DNA of 32,688 nucleotides from Cryomorphaceae bacterium (GTDB taxonomy: Bacteria > Bacteroidota > Bacteroidia > Flavobacteriales > Crocinitomicaceae): assembly GCA_021298235.1 (NCBI GenBank), contig JAJTDX010000021.1, forward strand, positions 1 through 32,688, read 5' to 3'. Shown piece by piece: positions 8,112 to 16,724 of this stretch. Each line of letters begins with the position of its first letter. Positions within the stretch are counted from its first letter, which is position 1. Both the position numbers and the translations under genes were made by a program. Below the pieces are notes generated by a model, which did not search any database, was not told the DNA's origin, and was given only the letters and a program-made list of their open reading frames with translations.

Positions 8112-10381
8112 GGTTCAAAATTGAGAATTAGCTCATCCATAAATGTCCAGGGAACATGTCCGGCCCCGGGATTTCCCTCAGTTATTTCATCTGTCTCTAT
8201 GACCACCTTCACATATCGAGCTTTAACATCAAAAACTTCAGCCGATTGTCTACCAATCTGTTTGATCTCAATTGTCTTCCATTTTCTACCATTTTTCGAA
8301 AGAGAAAGACTCATTTTATCAGGATAATAAATCCATGAACCCTGGTCTTGCAGAAAGCCAAGTTTAATTCCTTTCACAGTTGAATTTCTCTGGAGATCTA
8401 TATTGATTTCGATTTTCTTTTCATCAAATCCCAACCAATCATTCCCTTTCCATGGCATCGCTCCTATCAAACCATCGGTAAGGGTAAACCAACCATTTCC
8501 TGAATAGCGCTCATCTGGAAGTGGATCAATCTCAATTGGCAAGGCAAGCGACGGATGAGACATCAGAGAATATGTGAATATTTTATCGGTATTTGAAGGA
8601 TTTAAAACATAAGAATAGGTATGAAATCCCACAGATCGTTCAACGAACAAAGTATCCGAACTTCCAACTTCTTTCTCTTCCTTTAAAACACCCAACTGAT
8701 CAAGGATAGAAACTTTTAATTTTCCATTTGTTAATGATGTACTGAATGTGATACCGACTTTATCCTTTTTAGGATGCAAACGCATTTCGGGATAGAAGAT
8801 CGCCTTGGAGTAATTCACTTTTAAATCCTGCAGTTTTGGAAACTGATGTTGAAATAATACCTTTTCGAAATATTCAAAATCCGGTTTGTTCTGACACCAT
8901 AGCACCTGAGCAAGAGCAAGCGCTCGCGGAAATGCCATATATTCGAGTTGCCTCATGTCCGGAATGTATTCCGTCCATAAATTCGCCTGAGCACCAAGAA
9001 TATATGCCGCTTCATCCGGAGTAAGCTCTTCAGGTACCGGCTGGAATGCATATACTTTTTCCAGGGGAGTATATCCACCAATGGCAAGTGGCTCATTGCG
9101 GTCTTTGCTCTGATAGTGATCAAAATAGCAATATCCGCCCGGTGACATCACAGCATAATGCTTTTGTCTCGCCGCGGCGATTCCACCTTCAGCCCCACGC
9201 CAAGACATTACTGTGGCATTTTCAGACAATCCCCCTTCCAAAATCTCATCCCAGCCGATCAGCTTTCTTCCTTTTGAAGTAAGATATTCATCTACCTTGG
9301 CGACAAACCAACCTTGCAACTGCTCTTCATCGTGCAACCCATTTTCTCGAATAACTGCCTGACATTTCTTACACTTCTTCCATCTAACTTTTGGAGCTTC
9401 GTCACCGCCAATATGGATGTAAGTTGAAGGAAACAAATCTAAAACCTCATCCAGTACATTTTTTACAAAATCAAGGGTGGATTCGTGCATACAAAAAATA
9501 TCATCAAACACACCCCATAATCCTGGGACAGGAAGCGATTCTCCCGAACAGGACAATGACGGATAAGCAGCAATTGCTGCTCTTGCATGACCAGGCATTT
9601 CAATCTCAGGTACTACGGTTATATAACGTTCAGCGGCATATGCAACGATTTCTCGAATGTCTTCCTGAGTATAAAATCCACCATAACGACTCTTGTCGTA
9701 GCTTCTGGGAGTTACTGAATAATGCCCAATGACTGTACTGTCGCGCCAAGCCCCGACCTCTGTCAATTTTGGATACTTCTTTATTTCAATTCGCCAGCCC
9801 TGATCGTCTGTCAAATGCCAGTGAAAAGTGTTGAATTTATAAAGTGACATTATGTCAATGAATCGCTTAACCTCTTGGACACTGAAAAAATGCCTACTCA
9901 CATCCAAATGCATTCCTCTCCAGCCATATTTTGGAGCATCACTTATAAAACACTTTTGAAAATGAAACTTCCCCTCCGATTCTTCCATCAATTGAAACAA
10001 GCTAGTCAATGCGTAGAAGCAGCTTTCTTCAGAACTGTATTGAATAGTAATTCCACGATCAATCCGAAGACTGTAATAGTTTTTAGGAACATTTATAAGC
10101 TTTTTAAAATCCAATTGTTCGGAAACTGGTGTAAACACCACGAGCAGCCCCAATTCCTGAGTACATTTTTTAATCAGATACTCACGGATGGGTTCGGGAA
10201 TCCCCTTTTCATTTATTGAGATCCTACCTTGCACTTCCAACACCCCATTCATTGGCTGATAGACAGAGGGAGTAGGAATAATTGGACACACCTGTTGCGA
10301 AAAAGAGGAAATCGACCAAACGAGCACTAAACATGAATTGGCTAAACGATTAAATATTTGCTTTGAAAGAAGTCGCTCCAT
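8108..10381 (-). CDS. Beta-N-acetylhexosaminidase, glycoside hydrolase family 20
   Basis: Exported 757-residue GH20 enzyme that removes terminal GlcNAc or GalNAc from glycans by substrate-assisted catalysis. Residues 1 to about 30 are a signal peptide (hydrophobic NSCLVLVWSISSFS). A GH20b-like N-domain runs to about 150, then the catalytic barrel with GWRGMHLDVSRHFF (153-166), FHWHLTDDQGW (186-196), EIEMPGHA (259-266) and the catalytic pair D327-E328 in HIGGDEAP. The last 150 or so residues resemble a discoidin/F5-8-type carbohydrate-binding domain (KIEINIDLQ, then ARYVKVVIE). There is no T9SS C-terminal domain, so it is probably periplasmic or outer-membrane associated. The gene starts 32 bases inside the upstream GT87 gene; no later in-frame ATG could keep the signal peptide. 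It overlaps cutC by four bases. Confidence 0.95.
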   Translation of the reverse strand: MERLLSKQIFNRLANSCLVLVWSISSFSQQVCPIIPTPSVYQPMNGVLEVQGRISINEKGIPEPIREYLIKKCTQELGLLVVFTPVSEQLDFKKLINVPKNYYSLRIDRGITIQYSSEESCFYALTSLFQLMEESEGKFHFQKCFISDAPKYGWRGMHLDVSRHFFSVQEVKRFIDIMSLYKFNTFHWHLTDDQGWRIEIKKYPKLTEVGAWRDSTVIGHYSVTPRSYDKSRYGGFYTQEDIREIVAYAAERYITVVPEIEMPGHARAAIAAYPSLSCSGESLPVPGLWGVFDDIFCMHESTLDFVKNVLDEVLDLFPSTYIHIGGDEAPKVRWKKCKKCQAVIRENGLHDEEQLQGWFVAKVDEYLTSKGRKLIGWDEILEGGLSENATVMSWRGAEGGIAAARQKHYAVMSPGGYCYFDHYQSKDRNEPLAIGGYTPLEKVYAFQPVPEELTPDEAAYILGAQANLWTEYIPDMRQLEYMAFPRALALAQVLWCQNKPDFEYFEKVLFQHQFPKLQDLKVNYSKAIFYPEMRLHPKKDKVGITFSTSLTNGKLKVSILDQLGVLKEEKEVGSSDTLFVERSVGFHTYSYVLNPSNTDKIFTYSLMSHPSLALPIEIDPLPDERYSGNGWFTLTDGLIGAMPWKGNDWLGFDEKKIEINIDLQRNSTVKGIKLGFLQDQGSWIYYPDKMSLSLSKNGRKWKTIEIKQIGRQSAEVFDVKARYVKVVIETDEITEGNPGAGHVPWTFMDELILNFEP

Positions 10382-11531
10382 TCGATCGGCTGAACTTTAA
10401 ATAAACGTAAAAAACAATTAATCCTAGATTCGAGAGTCCCAGAAAACCCCATTGAGTAACGAATGAACTCAGCTCTTTTCCCAGAAGGTCGTTAGAATTG
10501 AACGAAAATCCGAGAACAAGAACACCAAATATGAGCCACAAATAACCTTTTTTTCTCTCAGAAAGCTCATTTAACATTCCAACCAATAATGGTATTGTCA
10601 TGAGAAAATGTTGCGTATCAGTTTTAAAAACACTCGGCACAAGAGCCACCAGAAGGATCACCCACTCTATCGTTAGCATCCTGTGCAGACGCAATTTATC
10701 CACTAGGATGACCATAAATGCGCAAAATAAGACAAGAATTGCTACTGCGCCCTCCCCATCAAATCCAAAATATTGCTTGACAATTGCCCCTGCAGAATCA
10801 TGGTTGACCTGATAATCTCCATGACGAAGTACCGCTGCAGCCCATTGTTGCCAAAGATCCATTCCGGTGAATAGAAATGTGATCAAGGAAATCCCCAAAC
10901 CCAAAGAACAAACTCGTAAAAAGAATTTTAACTCATTGAATAAAAATGGAAAAAGCAGAATGACGAAAAAAGGTTTGAACAGAATCACCAGTGTAAAACA
11001 AACTGTAGCAAGCACAACCTTCTGATGTTGGATAAATATGAACCCCACAGATAAAAGCAGTAAAAGCTGCAAATTGATATTTCCCATGTGGAATTCCCGT
11101 ACAACATGAATCGCAATAAGAGCAAAAGATCCCCATAAAATTCCTATTTTCTTAACCATTTTAAGGACTGGGTAAAATGTGAGCTTGTGTAATAAGATCA
11201 AACTTATGGTCAATCCAAGCCACGAGAACACTACATGAACCAATTGAGCGGCAAAATAAGGAAATCCCAACAAAGGAGTAAAAAGATACAGGACAGGGGG
11301 CGGATATTTAAACAACCCACTATTTAATCGATACGCATGTTCATAGGGACTTACACCGTTGAAATAATCTTTCACAGCGCCATAATACACATACAAATCA
11401 TTTGTCCAGAACTTTCCATTTTTTATTTCAACAAAGGTCATCAAAGCGATAAAAAGAAGTGAAAACACCGAAAAAATGACGTAAGGCCTTTGTTTTACAA
11501 TGCCTAAAAAGAAGTCTTTCAGCTCAGACAT
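10350..11531 (-). CDS. GT87-family (DUF2029) polytopic membrane glycosyltransferase
   Basis: A 393-residue integral membrane protein with about ten hydrophobic helices. After the first helix (about 17-35) comes the diagnostic loop FWTNDLYVYYGAVKDYFNG (41-59) and SPYEHAYRLNSGLFKYPPPVLYLFTP, as in GT87/DUF2029 enzymes, which transfer mannose or related sugars from polyprenyl-phosphate donors on the outer face of the membrane. The Asp in NDLYVYY is the likely catalytic residue by family analogy. It starts 9 bases after the icmF stop and its 3' end overlaps the GH20 gene by 32 bases, so it lies in the same transcript. Acceptor and sugar are unknown. Confidence 0.82.
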   Translation of the reverse strand: MSELKDFFLGIVKQRPYVIFSVFSLLFIALMTFVEIKNGKFWTNDLYVYYGAVKDYFNGVSPYEHAYRLNSGLFKYPPPVLYLFTPLLGFPYFAAQLVHVVFSWLGLTISLILLHKLTFYPVLKMVKKIGILWGSFALIAIHVVREFHMGNINLQLLLLLSVGFIFIQHQKVVLATVCFTLVILFKPFFVILLFPFLFNELKFFLRVCSLGLGISLITFLFTGMDLWQQWAAAVLRHGDYQVNHDSAGAIVKQYFGFDGEGAVAILVLFCAFMVILVDKLRLHRMLTIEWVILLVALVPSVFKTDTQHFLMTIPLLVGMLNELSERKKGYLWLIFGVLVLGFSFNSNDLLGKELSSFVTQWGFLGLSNLGLIVFYVYLKFSRSNGATSFKANI

Positions 11532-11540
11532 GGAAACCTT

Positions 11541-14500
11541 TTACATATTTCGACGGTACTGTCCACCCACCTCAAACAGAGCTGAAGTTATCTGTCCTAA
11601 CGAAGCGTATTTGCACGTTTCCATGAGCTGTTCGAACATGTTCCCATTCTGGATAGCTGCCTCCTGAACTGCTTTGATTGCCTCTGTCGCCTTTTCAGAA
11701 TTGGCATTGTGCAATCGCGACAACATATCGATCTGATATTGCTTTTCCTCCTCCGTAGCACGAATAACCTCCTTTGGGAGTATGGTAGGTGAGCCCTTGG
11801 AGCTTAAAAACGTATTGACCCCAATGATTGGGAATTCACCCGTGTGCTTCAATGTTTCGTAATAAAGTGATTCCTCCTGAATTTTGGAACGCTGATACAT
11901 CGTTTCCATTGCTCCTAGCACCCCTCCTCTCTCAGTAATTCTGTCGAACTCAGTAAGTACGGCCTCTTCCACAAGATCGGTCAATTCTTCAATGATGAAC
12001 GAGCCCTGCAATGGATTTTCATTTTTTGCTAGGCCTAATTCGCGGTTTATGATCAATTGAATTGCCATCGCTCTGCGCACAGATTCCTCAGTAGGTGTTG
12101 TAATAGCCTCATCATACGCATTGGTATGCAATGAATTACAATTGTCATAAATGGCATACAGCGCCTGAAGCGTTGTTCTGATGTCATTAAAATCAATTTC
12201 CTGTGCATGCAGGGAACGACCAGAAGTCTGAATGTGGTATTTCAACATTTGCGCTCTGGAATTGGCTCCGTATTTTCTGGAAAGTGCTTTCGCCCATACT
12301 CGTCGCGCTACTCTTCCAATGACAGCGTACTCTGGATCGATCCCATTGGAGAAGAAGAACGATAAATTTGGACCAAAGTCATTGATATCCATTCCTCTGC
12401 TGAGGTAATACTCGACATAGGTAAAACCATTTGCGAGTGTAAATGCCAATTGAGTAATCGGGTTGGCGCCAGCCTCCGCAATATGGTATCCTGAGATGGA
12501 TACTGAGTAAAAATTTCGGACACCGTTATCAATGAAATATTGCTGTACATCCCCCATGAGACGCAACGCAAATTCCGTTGAAAAAATACAAGTATTCTGC
12601 GCCTGATCCTCTTTTAAAATGTCAGCCTGAACAGTCCCCCTGACTTGTTTTAGCGTATCTACCTTTATTTGAGCGTACACATCAGAAGGTAATACCTGGT
12701 CACCTGTAACCCCTAGTAGCATTAATCCCAACCCATCGTTTCCTTCAGGTAATTCGCCCTGATACTTCGGTCTTTCTACTCCTTTTACTTTGTAGATCTC
12801 ACTGATTTTAGCCTCTACCTCAGCTTCCAATCCATTGGCTTTTATGTATTTCTCACAATTCTGATCGATTGCAGCGTTCATAAAAAAGCCAAGCAACATT
12901 GGCGCAGGACCATTAATCGTCATGGAAACAGAGGTCATTGCATGACTGAGGTCAAAACCGGAATACAATTTTTTCGCATCATCCAAACAACAAATGGACA
13001 CTCCCGAGTTTCCGATCTTCCCATATATATCAGGTCGCAAATCAGGATCATTGCCGTAAAGTGTCACTGAATCGAACGCAGTAGAAAGTCGTTTTGCCGG
13101 CATCCCCAGTGACACATAATGAAATCGTTTATTCGTGCGTTCTGGTCCGCCCTCTCCGGCAAACATTCGGGTAGGGTCTTCTCCTTCCCTTTTGAAAGGG
13201 AACAATCCGGAAGTAAACGGAAATTCACCTGGAACGTTTTCCTGAAGTGTCCATCTCAAAATATCTCCCCAACCTGTGTATTTTGGTGTGGCGACCTTTG
13301 GTATTTGCATGTGTGACAGCGATTCTGTATGCGTAGCAAGCTTTAGAACTTTGTCACGCACCTTGAACTCAAATTCAGGATTTTTATAAAGTGTTTTCTT
13401 TTCTTCCCATCGTTGAATTATTTCCCAGTTTTTGGGATCAAAATTGAGCTTCACATTCTCAAATACTTCCTGTATGGCTTTGATTAAACGATCTTTATCC
13501 TCAACATCAGACGATTTAAGTGTTTCAATAGAAGAAAATAATCCTTGCAGTCGATTGGCCACTGCAACCTGCTCCTCTACCCATTTATCGTAGGACCGGT
13601 TATTTTCGGAGATCTCAGAAAGATACCTTGTTCGTTCAGGTGGTATCACGAAAATCTTCTCGGACATTTCACGAGTGATCTCGAAAGTTGAATTCAAAGG
13701 AGCGCCCGTTTTGGTGACTACCTTATCCATGATCACCTTATACAGGGTATTCATTCCAGGATCATTGAATTGTGAGGCAATCGTCCCATAAACAGGCATG
13801 GAATCAACATTTTCGTCCCAAAGATTATGATTTCGCTGGAATTGCTTTCGAACATCCCGAAGTGCATCAAGAGCACCTCGCTTATCGAATTTATTTAACG
13901 CAATAACATCCGCAAAGTCAAGCATATCAATCTTTTCAAGTTGGGTAGCCGCACCATATTCAGGAGTCATTACATAGAGAGAAACATCCGAATGATCCAA
14001 AATCTCAGTATCGGACTGACCGATTCCGGAAGTTTCAAGAATGATCAGATCATATGCCGCAGCTTTCAAAATTGTAATCGCCTCCGACACATGTTTTGAG
14101 AGAGCAAGATTGGATTGCCTGGTCGCAAGTGAGCGCATGTAGACCCTATCACTTTTTATGGCATTCATACGTATGCGGTCGCCCAACAAGGCACCACCTG
14201 TTTTTCGCTTGGAGGGATCTACTGAAACAACAGCAATTTGTTTGTCTTTAAAGTCAATTAAAAAGCGGCGAACCAACTCATCCACCAGCGAGGATTTACC
14301 TGCTCCTCCTGTACCGGTGATACCCAAAACTGGTACTTGAACCAAGGATGCCTGATCAGCAATATTTTTTAAATGCTCACTCGCCTCTAACGGAAAATTT
14401 TCAGCTGCCGAGATGCAACGCGCAATCGACGGAACGTGTTTAGCACTTAATTGAGACAATTCAAGTTGAAGATCCTTTCCAACTGGAAAATCACATTTAC

Positions 14501-14921
14501 TCACAAGGTCATTGATCATTCCTTGTAATCCCATAGAACGTCCGTCATCCGGGTGGTAAATACGTGTTATTCCATATGCATGAAGCTCTTCAATTTCTGA
14601 AGGAAGAATTGTCCCTCCACCTCCACCAAAAATTTTAATGTGAGGGGCTCCTTTTTGTTTCAGTAAGTCAAACATATATTTGAAATACTCCATGTGTCCT
14701 CCCTGATAGGAAGTCATGGCAATGGCCTGAGCATCCTCCTGAATTGCACAGTTTACCACTTCTTCCACGCTGCGGTCATGTCCCAAATGAATGACTTCAC
14801 ATCCGGTGGATTGAATGATCCTTCTCATGATGTTAATGGCAGCATCATGTCCATCAAATAATGAGGCCGCAGTAACAATACGTATTTTGTTAACTGGTTT
14901 GTAGGGTGCAACGTTCTCCAT
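11541..14921 (-). CDS. icmF: Fused isobutyryl-CoA mutase IcmF
   Basis: An adenosylcobalamin enzyme of 1126 residues, interconverting isobutyryl-CoA and n-butyryl-CoA in branched-chain acyl-CoA metabolism, with its own G-protein chaperone built in. Domain order is a B12-binding domain with D23-G-H25 (lower axial His) and GGGGTI (99-104), a MeaI-type GTPase (P-loop GTGGAGKSS 203-211, [20 protein letters not shown] 343-346), a linker (about 410-540) and the mutase barrel (about 545 on, GYHIAEAGA with H813). Q775 in [14 protein letters not shown] sits where methylmalonyl-CoA mutase has the carboxylate-binding Arg, and F600 falls where that enzyme has Tyr, which supports Icm rather than MCM specificity. 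A segment of about 30 residues (698-730) lengthens the barrel. It heads the run icmF, GT87, GH20, cutC; I see no clear promoter or B12 riboswitch upstream. Confidence 0.96.
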   Translation of the reverse strand: MENVAPYKPVNKIRIVTAASLFDGHDAAINIMRRIIQSTGCEVIHLGHDRSVEEVVNCAIQEDAQAIAMTSYQGGHMEYFKYMFDLLKQKGAPHIKIFGGGGGTILPSEIEELHAYGITRIYHPDDGRSMGLQGMINDLVSKCDFPVGKDLQLELSQLSAKHVPSIARCISAAENFPLEASEHLKNIADQASLVQVPVLGITGTGGAGKSSLVDELVRRFLIDFKDKQIAVVSVDPSKRKTGGALLGDRIRMNAIKSDRVYMRSLATRQSNLALSKHVSEAITILKAAAYDLIILETSGIGQSDTEILDHSDVSLYVMTPEYGAATQLEKIDMLDFADVIALNKFDKRGALDALRDVRKQFQRNHNLWDENVDSMPVYGTIASQFNDPGMNTLYKVIMDKVVTKTGAPLNSTFEITREMSEKIFVIPPERTRYLSEISENNRSYDKWVEEQVAVANRLQGLFSSIETLKSSDVEDKDRLIKAIQEVFENVKLNFDPKNWEIIQRWEEKKTLYKNPEFEFKVRDKVLKLATHTESLSHMQIPKVATPKYTGWGDILRWTLQENVPGEFPFTSGLFPFKREGEDPTRMFAGEGGPERTNKRFHYVSLGMPAKRLSTAFDSVTLYGNDPDLRPDIYGKIGNSGVSICCLDDAKKLYSGFDLSHAMTSVSMTINGPAPMLLGFFMNAAIDQNCEKYIKANGLEAEVEAKISEIYKVKGVERPKYQGELPEGNDGLGLMLLGVTGDQVLPSDVYAQIKVDTLKQVRGTVQADILKEDQAQNTCIFSTEFALRLMGDVQQYFIDNGVRNFYSVSISGYHIAEAGANPITQLAFTLANGFTYVEYYLSRGMDINDFGPNLSFFFSNGIDPEYAVIGRVARRVWAKALSRKYGANSRAQMLKYHIQTSGRSLHAQEIDFNDIRTTLQALYAIYDNCNSLHTNAYDEAITTPTEESVRRAMAIQLIINRELGLAKNENPLQGSFIIEELTDLVEEAVLTEFDRITERGGVLGAMETMYQRSKIQEESLYYETLKHTGEFPIIGVNTFLSSKGSPTILPKEVIRATEEEKQYQIDMLSRLHNANSEKATEAIKAVQEAAIQNGNMFEQLMETCKYASLGQITSALFEVGGQYRRNM

Positions 14922-15156
14922 TCTTACGTTTAATTTGAGTATGTAAAGTTAATAAAACCGCATAAAAACATGGTCTCAACGAAGACTTATTATAGACTTG
15001 GAGAGCTCTAAAAAATAAGGGAAGATACGCAGAGCACTAAGTATAACTACTCAACACGGCTTAATCAGAACAACCTAATTTTCATTTGGAATCACATTTT
15101 TATTTCTTAACTGTTGCTCACATGCTCAACTTTGTTTCAAATAAAAAAACAAAGTC
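14922..15156. other. Divergent intergenic region between icmF and the SiaC-like gene
   Basis: 235 bases between divergent starts. For icmF the best minus-strand candidate is TAACTTTA (14951-14944), one mismatch from TAnnTTTG, without an upstream TTTG. For the SiaC-like gene the best is CAACTTTG (15127-15134), also one mismatch and without a proper upstream box. I see no hairpin, riboswitch fold or repeat. Confidence 0.4.
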
Positions 15157-15570
15157 ATGAAAACAATTATCAAAAACGCAACTGCAACAAGTCCATTTCT
15201 AGAATTGAATGGTGAAAAAGGCAAGATAACAATTAACGGTAGAGCTATCGATTACAATCCAAGTGATTTCTGGAACTCTATTTTCAATTGGGCAACTGAT
15301 TATATGGAGAGTTCATCCGAAGCAATCACCATCAATCTAAATTTTGAGTACATCAACACATTGAGCACAAAAAAGCTTTTTACATTACTCAAACTCATTG
15401 AATTCAATGCCGGTAAGAAAATGAACATCAAAATAAACTGGATTTGTGACATGGATGATGAAGACATGATTGAACTTGGAGAAGACATCAACTCACTTTT
15501 GACGTGTAAAATGAATTTTGTTTGTTCGTACGAATTATTTGGATGCAGTCCAGAGGCGAATGCTGCATAA
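15157..15570 (+). CDS. SiaC-like regulatory phosphoprotein (DUF1987)
   Basis: A 137-residue protein of the DUF1987/SiaC family. The first half has the typical SPFLELNGEKGKITINGRA and DFWNSIFNWATDYM, the second LNFEYINTLSTKKLFTLLKLIE and CDMDDEDMIELGEDI. In Pseudomonas aeruginosa SiaC is phosphorylated on Thr68 by the kinase SiaB, dephosphorylated by the phosphatase SiaA, and when unphosphorylated activates the diguanylate cyclase SiaD. Here T68 also falls in the equivalent NT motif (N67-T68). No SiaA-, SiaB- or cyclase-like gene is in the window, so its partners, if any, are elsewhere. It converges on the VWA gene with no spacer (stops at 15568-15570 and 15571-15573). Confidence 0.85.
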   Translation: MKTIIKNATATSPFLELNGEKGKITINGRAIDYNPSDFWNSIFNWATDYMESSSEAITINLNFEYINTLSTKKLFTLLKLIEFNAGKKMNIKINWICDMDDEDMIELGEDINSLLTCKMNFVCSYELFGCSPEANAA

Positions 15571-16686
15571 TTAGATCTGAACGAATTTACCTCCCGAGAG
15601 CTTAAACTTCATTTTACCAATTTTGATTGTTTTGCCTTCACCGACTTTTGCAATATCCATTAGGTCCTCCTCCATCGTATGGATGGATCCTCCGGTTGCC
15701 CTAACAAGATCCAGGTAAAGAACATTTAATCGGTCGTATACCCCACAGATAATCACTTTAACCGGAACCTTCTCCTTTTTTAGGAATTCGACAAGTTGCA
15801 TGTCGCACGGATCTTCCCAATTATCAGCTATCAATACCACGTTTTCTTTGTTTTCCGGGTATTTTTTGATTGCATAACAGATTGCTTCCAGGTCATTTTC
15901 CATATGTTCACCCTGACTCATCGCTTTAAAGGCAGTTTTAATAACCTTCTCTGAATTCGTTGTTTCAATAGTCCAAATTCCTGAGGTATCGAGGCTTTTG
16001 GTTTGATCATTACTCTTCTCATCGTTATCATTGAAGAAAACCACTTGTTTAAATGTTTTCAATTTCTGGTTTGCCTTGATCCATAAGAGCAATTGACCTG
16101 TATACGGAGCCATGCTACCCGTTACATCGCAAACCACAAGCATTTCTTTCCACGAGCTGTTGCGGGTAAATACTTTCAATAAAGTGGAGTCTGTTGGTTT
16201 GACACGCCCTTCTACCACATCCATAATTTCCATATTCTCTTCCGCATAACTAGGCATTGGACGATAGTAAATCACGAATCCGTGAAAATAATTTGACATG
16301 GCAGATGCGCTTTTCACTCCTGTCTGCTTGACCAATTGCCATTTTACGACCTGACTGTTAAATGCAGAGGGAAGAAATTGAAGTAATTCAAGGATCCGCA
16401 GCCGATTCAATTCTGTAAAATCTGCATCTTGTGGGTAATCAGAATACACGAGATCTACACTAACAACCGTTTGTTGCGTTAATTTTTTGAGTTCTTCTAT
16501 GTTTTGAATAGTGTGATCCCCGGGATTCATTTTGAATTTAACGAAGGGGAAACCAGATGTATTCGGCTTATACTTATCCACTTCCACGGTATCTTTGAAA
16601 TAGATATACTCTCTGATATTCATTTGAGAGAACCCGGCCATTCTTACCAAGAACAACGCGACAAATAGTGCAAACAATCTTTTCAT
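15571..16686 (-). CDS. Exported VWA-domain protein
   Basis: A 371-residue protein with a signal peptide (about 1-20, LFALFVALFLVRMAGFSQ) and a von Willebrand factor A-like domain from about 180 to 345. The MIDAS metal-site motif appears as DVTGS (D187, T189, S191), followed by MAPYTGQ and, later, VVLIADNWEDPCD as the central strand. The roughly 160 residues before it are not recognised. VWA domains mediate metal-dependent protein contacts, and here the protein would act in the periplasm or at the surface; the partner is unknown. It lies 38 bases downstream of the TonB-dependent receptor gene on the same strand, the same spacing as between the receptor and bshC, so a three-gene transcript is likely. 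Confidence 0.7.
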   Translation of the reverse strand: MKRLFALFVALFLVRMAGFSQMNIREYIYFKDTVEVDKYKPNTSGFPFVKFKMNPGDHTIQNIEELKKLTQQTVVSVDLVYSDYPQDADFTELNRLRILELLQFLPSAFNSQVVKWQLVKQTGVKSASAMSNYFHGFVIYYRPMPSYAEENMEIMDVVEGRVKPTDSTLLKVFTRNSSWKEMLVVCDVTGSMAPYTGQLLLWIKANQKLKTFKQVVFFNDNDEKSNDQTKSLDTSGIWTIETTNSEKVIKTAFKAMSQGEHMENDLEAICYAIKKYPENKENVVLIADNWEDPCDMQLVEFLKKEKVPVKVIICGVYDRLNVLYLDLVRATGGSIHTMEEDLMDIAKVGEGKTIKIGKMKFKLSGGKFVQI

Positions 16687-16724
16687 ACTCCCAAAACATT
16701 GGAAGTGCTAAAAAGTAACAGAAC

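Noticed and set aside
9391..10219. Two plus-strand open frames over 110 codons
   Set aside because: Both are antisense to the GH20 catalytic domain with its intact catalytic motifs.
14922..15156. Cobalamin riboswitch for icmF
   Set aside because: No B12-box-like conserved stretch or multi-stem layout is visible upstream of the start.
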